Below, piece by piece: positions 5,625 to 6,393 of a stretch of DNA of 6,393 bases. The first letter of the stretch is position 1. Each line of letters opens with the position of its first letter. Source of the stretch: an uncultured Bacilli bacterium (lineage in GTDB: Bacteria; Bacillota_I; Bacilli_A; RF39; UBA660); the NCBI GenBank assembly GCA_949440065.1, contig CASRZP010000072.1, forward strand, positions 1 to 6,393. The letters run 5' to 3'. The notes under the pieces are model-generated. The model saw nothing but the letters and a program-made list of their open reading frames with translations. It ran no database searches and was not told the origin of the DNA. The position numbers and the translations under genes are program-made.

Positions 5625-6256
5625 TGAAAAATATAGTAAATAAAATATTCTACGTTTTAAAATTTATCTTATTAATTGCATCATTTGCTTTATCATTATT
5701 GATTATTGTAAAAATGTACGAACGCCTTGGAAAAAGTTTAAAAGAGTCGTTATCTTTCTTTTTCCCTTTCTTAGCCATATTCATTGTGTTTGCTATTAAT
5801 ATGGTAGTTGATCAAAAGTCAGTAAAAGATAATATCTTTTTTAACGTTACTTGTTGTTTAGTATTATTAGTAATTTCCTATATTGGATATCGTACCATAT
5901 TTGATAAAAATATGATTATTAATAACTATATGGGCTATGGAATGAGTTTTAATTATTATTCTGAGGCTGTTCCATCGATTAAAATGTTACTATATGGATT
6001 AGTCATTACGGATATTTTCTTAATGTTTGTTAAAGAAGATAAAAAAATAATTAAAGAAGAATCAACTAGTGAAATATTATTAGAAAAAGAATTGATTAAA
6101 CAAGAACCAAAAGAAGAAAATGTTGGAAAAGAAATAAAAGAAGTTAGGCGTGTACCAAAGAAAAAAAATACATATACGCCTAAACCTTCTTCAAGAAAAC
6201 GCAATGAGCAGTATTCATCAAAAAATAAATATGATAATGATAAGAAGAAACGTTAA
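5624..6256 (+). CDS. Unrecognised four-pass membrane protein with charged basic tail
   Basis: A 210-residue protein of unknown function. Four hydrophobic segments are visible at about 9-29, 43-62, 71-91 and 119-136, giving both termini inside. Residues 138-210 form a soluble, highly charged tail, first mixed Glu/Lys (KEESTSEILLEKELIKQEPK), then strongly basic and probably disordered, ending NDKKKR. The ATG at 5624 overlaps the previous stop by one base (TAATG) with GGTGGAGG seven bases upstream, so it is translationally coupled to the gene at 4953 and the two products probably work together. It is the last gene of the operon, and its stop lies inside the terminator hairpin. It could be a membrane partner for fibre anchoring or export. 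I see no transporter, kinase or protease signature, and the basic tail could bind RNA, DNA or lipid head groups. Confidence 0.8.
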   Translation: MKNIVNKIFYVLKFILLIASFALSLLIIVKMYERLGKSLKESLSFFFPFLAIFIVFAINMVVDQKSVKDNIFFNVTCCLVLLVISYIGYRTIFDKNMIINNYMGYGMSFNYYSEAVPSIKMLLYGLVITDIFLMFVKEDKKIIKEESTSEILLEKELIKQEPKEENVGKEIKEVRRVPKKKNTYTPKPSSRKRNEQYSSKNKYDNDKKKR

Positions 6257-6269
6257 TGTTTCTTTTTTT
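6242..6269 (+). terminator. Intrinsic terminator overlapping the stop of the last operon gene
   Basis: AAGAAAC (6245-6251) pairs with GTTTCTT (6258-6264) around the loop GTTAAT, which contains the TAA stop, and seven T residues follow from 6263. The stem can lengthen by three more pairs, one of them G-T. It ends the four-gene operon before ksgA. Confidence 0.8.
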
Positions 6270-6319
6270 GTGGATTTTTGTCTTTTACTTTGATATGATA
6301 ATAAATATTGGTGATAAAT

Positions 6320-6393
6320 ATGGAAAATTTTATTTTTAAAAAATCTTTAGGGCAAAATTTTTTGACAGATGATAATATTGTAAAAAAAATTGT
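6320..6393 (+). CDS. rsmA: 16S rRNA dimethyladenosine transferase RsmA/KsgA, N-terminal start (3' end outside window)
   Basis: Only the first 24 complete codons are present. They read MENFIFKKSLGQNFL and then TDDNIVKKI, the signature N-terminus of KsgA/RsmA (K-x-LGQNFL-x-D-x-N-I). This enzyme dimethylates two adjacent adenines near the 3' end of 16S rRNA using S-adenosylmethionine, late in small-subunit assembly. GGTGA at 6310-6314 is the likely ribosome-binding site, five bases before the ATG. The gene lies 63 bases after the operon terminator. A TATGAT at 6294-6299 could be its -10, but I see no convincing -35. In Bacillus this gene follows yabE and rnmV, so it marks the far side of the inserted accessory block. 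Confidence 0.93.
   Translation, partial: MENFIFKKSLGQNFLTDDNIVKKI

Noticed and set aside
1..6393. UGA-as-tryptophan genetic code, suspected from the low GC
   Set aside because: Tryptophan is encoded by TGG, no gene contains an in-frame TGA, and TGA serves as the stop of tatD and of the gene at 4413.
1..6393. CRISPR array, tRNA, rRNA or insertion sequence
   Set aside because: No regularly spaced repeats, cloverleaf, rRNA signature or transposase reading frame was seen on either strand.

Overview
The window looks like the chromosome of a low-GC Gram-positive bacterium (Bacillota, broadly Bacilli-like). It is AT-rich, its Shine-Dalgarno sites are GGAGG-type, and its terminators are short hairpins followed by T-runs. 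The flanking genes match the conserved metG - tatD (yabD) - 3D-domain protein (yabE) - ksgA neighbourhood of Bacillus. UGA is used as a stop (tatD and the gene at 4413) and Trp is UGG, so this is not a UGA-recoding mollicute. An uncultured gut Bacilli lineage is plausible, but the species cannot be read from the sequence.

Layout. 1-621: 3' end of methionyl-tRNA synthetase. 623-1384: TatD-family metal-dependent nuclease. 1414-2013: short membrane-anchored 3D-domain (probable cell-wall hydrolase) protein, ending in a terminator that overlaps its stop codon. 2064-6269: an accessory block of six genes in three apparent transcription units. Unit 1 (2123-2791) and unit 2 (3002-3625) each encode one secreted TasA/camelysin-like protein with its own promoter and terminator. 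Unit 3 (3743-6256) is a four-gene operon: a SipW-type (ER-type) signal peptidase, a third divergent TasA-like protein, and two unrecognised membrane proteins. 6320 to the end: first 24 complete codons of ksgA/rsmA.

How the genes probably work together. SipW-type peptidases mature TasA-like fibre proteins. Both major substrates carry a YA|AF or FA|AF junction like that of Bacillus TasA (WA|AF). The block therefore reads as a self-contained extracellular fibre/matrix system: two fibre-type subunits, a dedicated peptidase, a possible anchor or minor subunit (4413), and two translationally coupled membrane proteins of unknown role (4953, 5624). The gene at 3002 has the strongest ribosome-binding site and the most biased codon use, which suggests it is the major subunit.

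In Bacillus, rnmV (RNase M5) lies between yabE and ksgA. No rnmV is present here and the fibre block occupies that position. Assignments of metG, tatD, ksgA and the signal peptidase are firm. The TasA-like calls rest on motif reading, and the roles of the last two genes are unknown.
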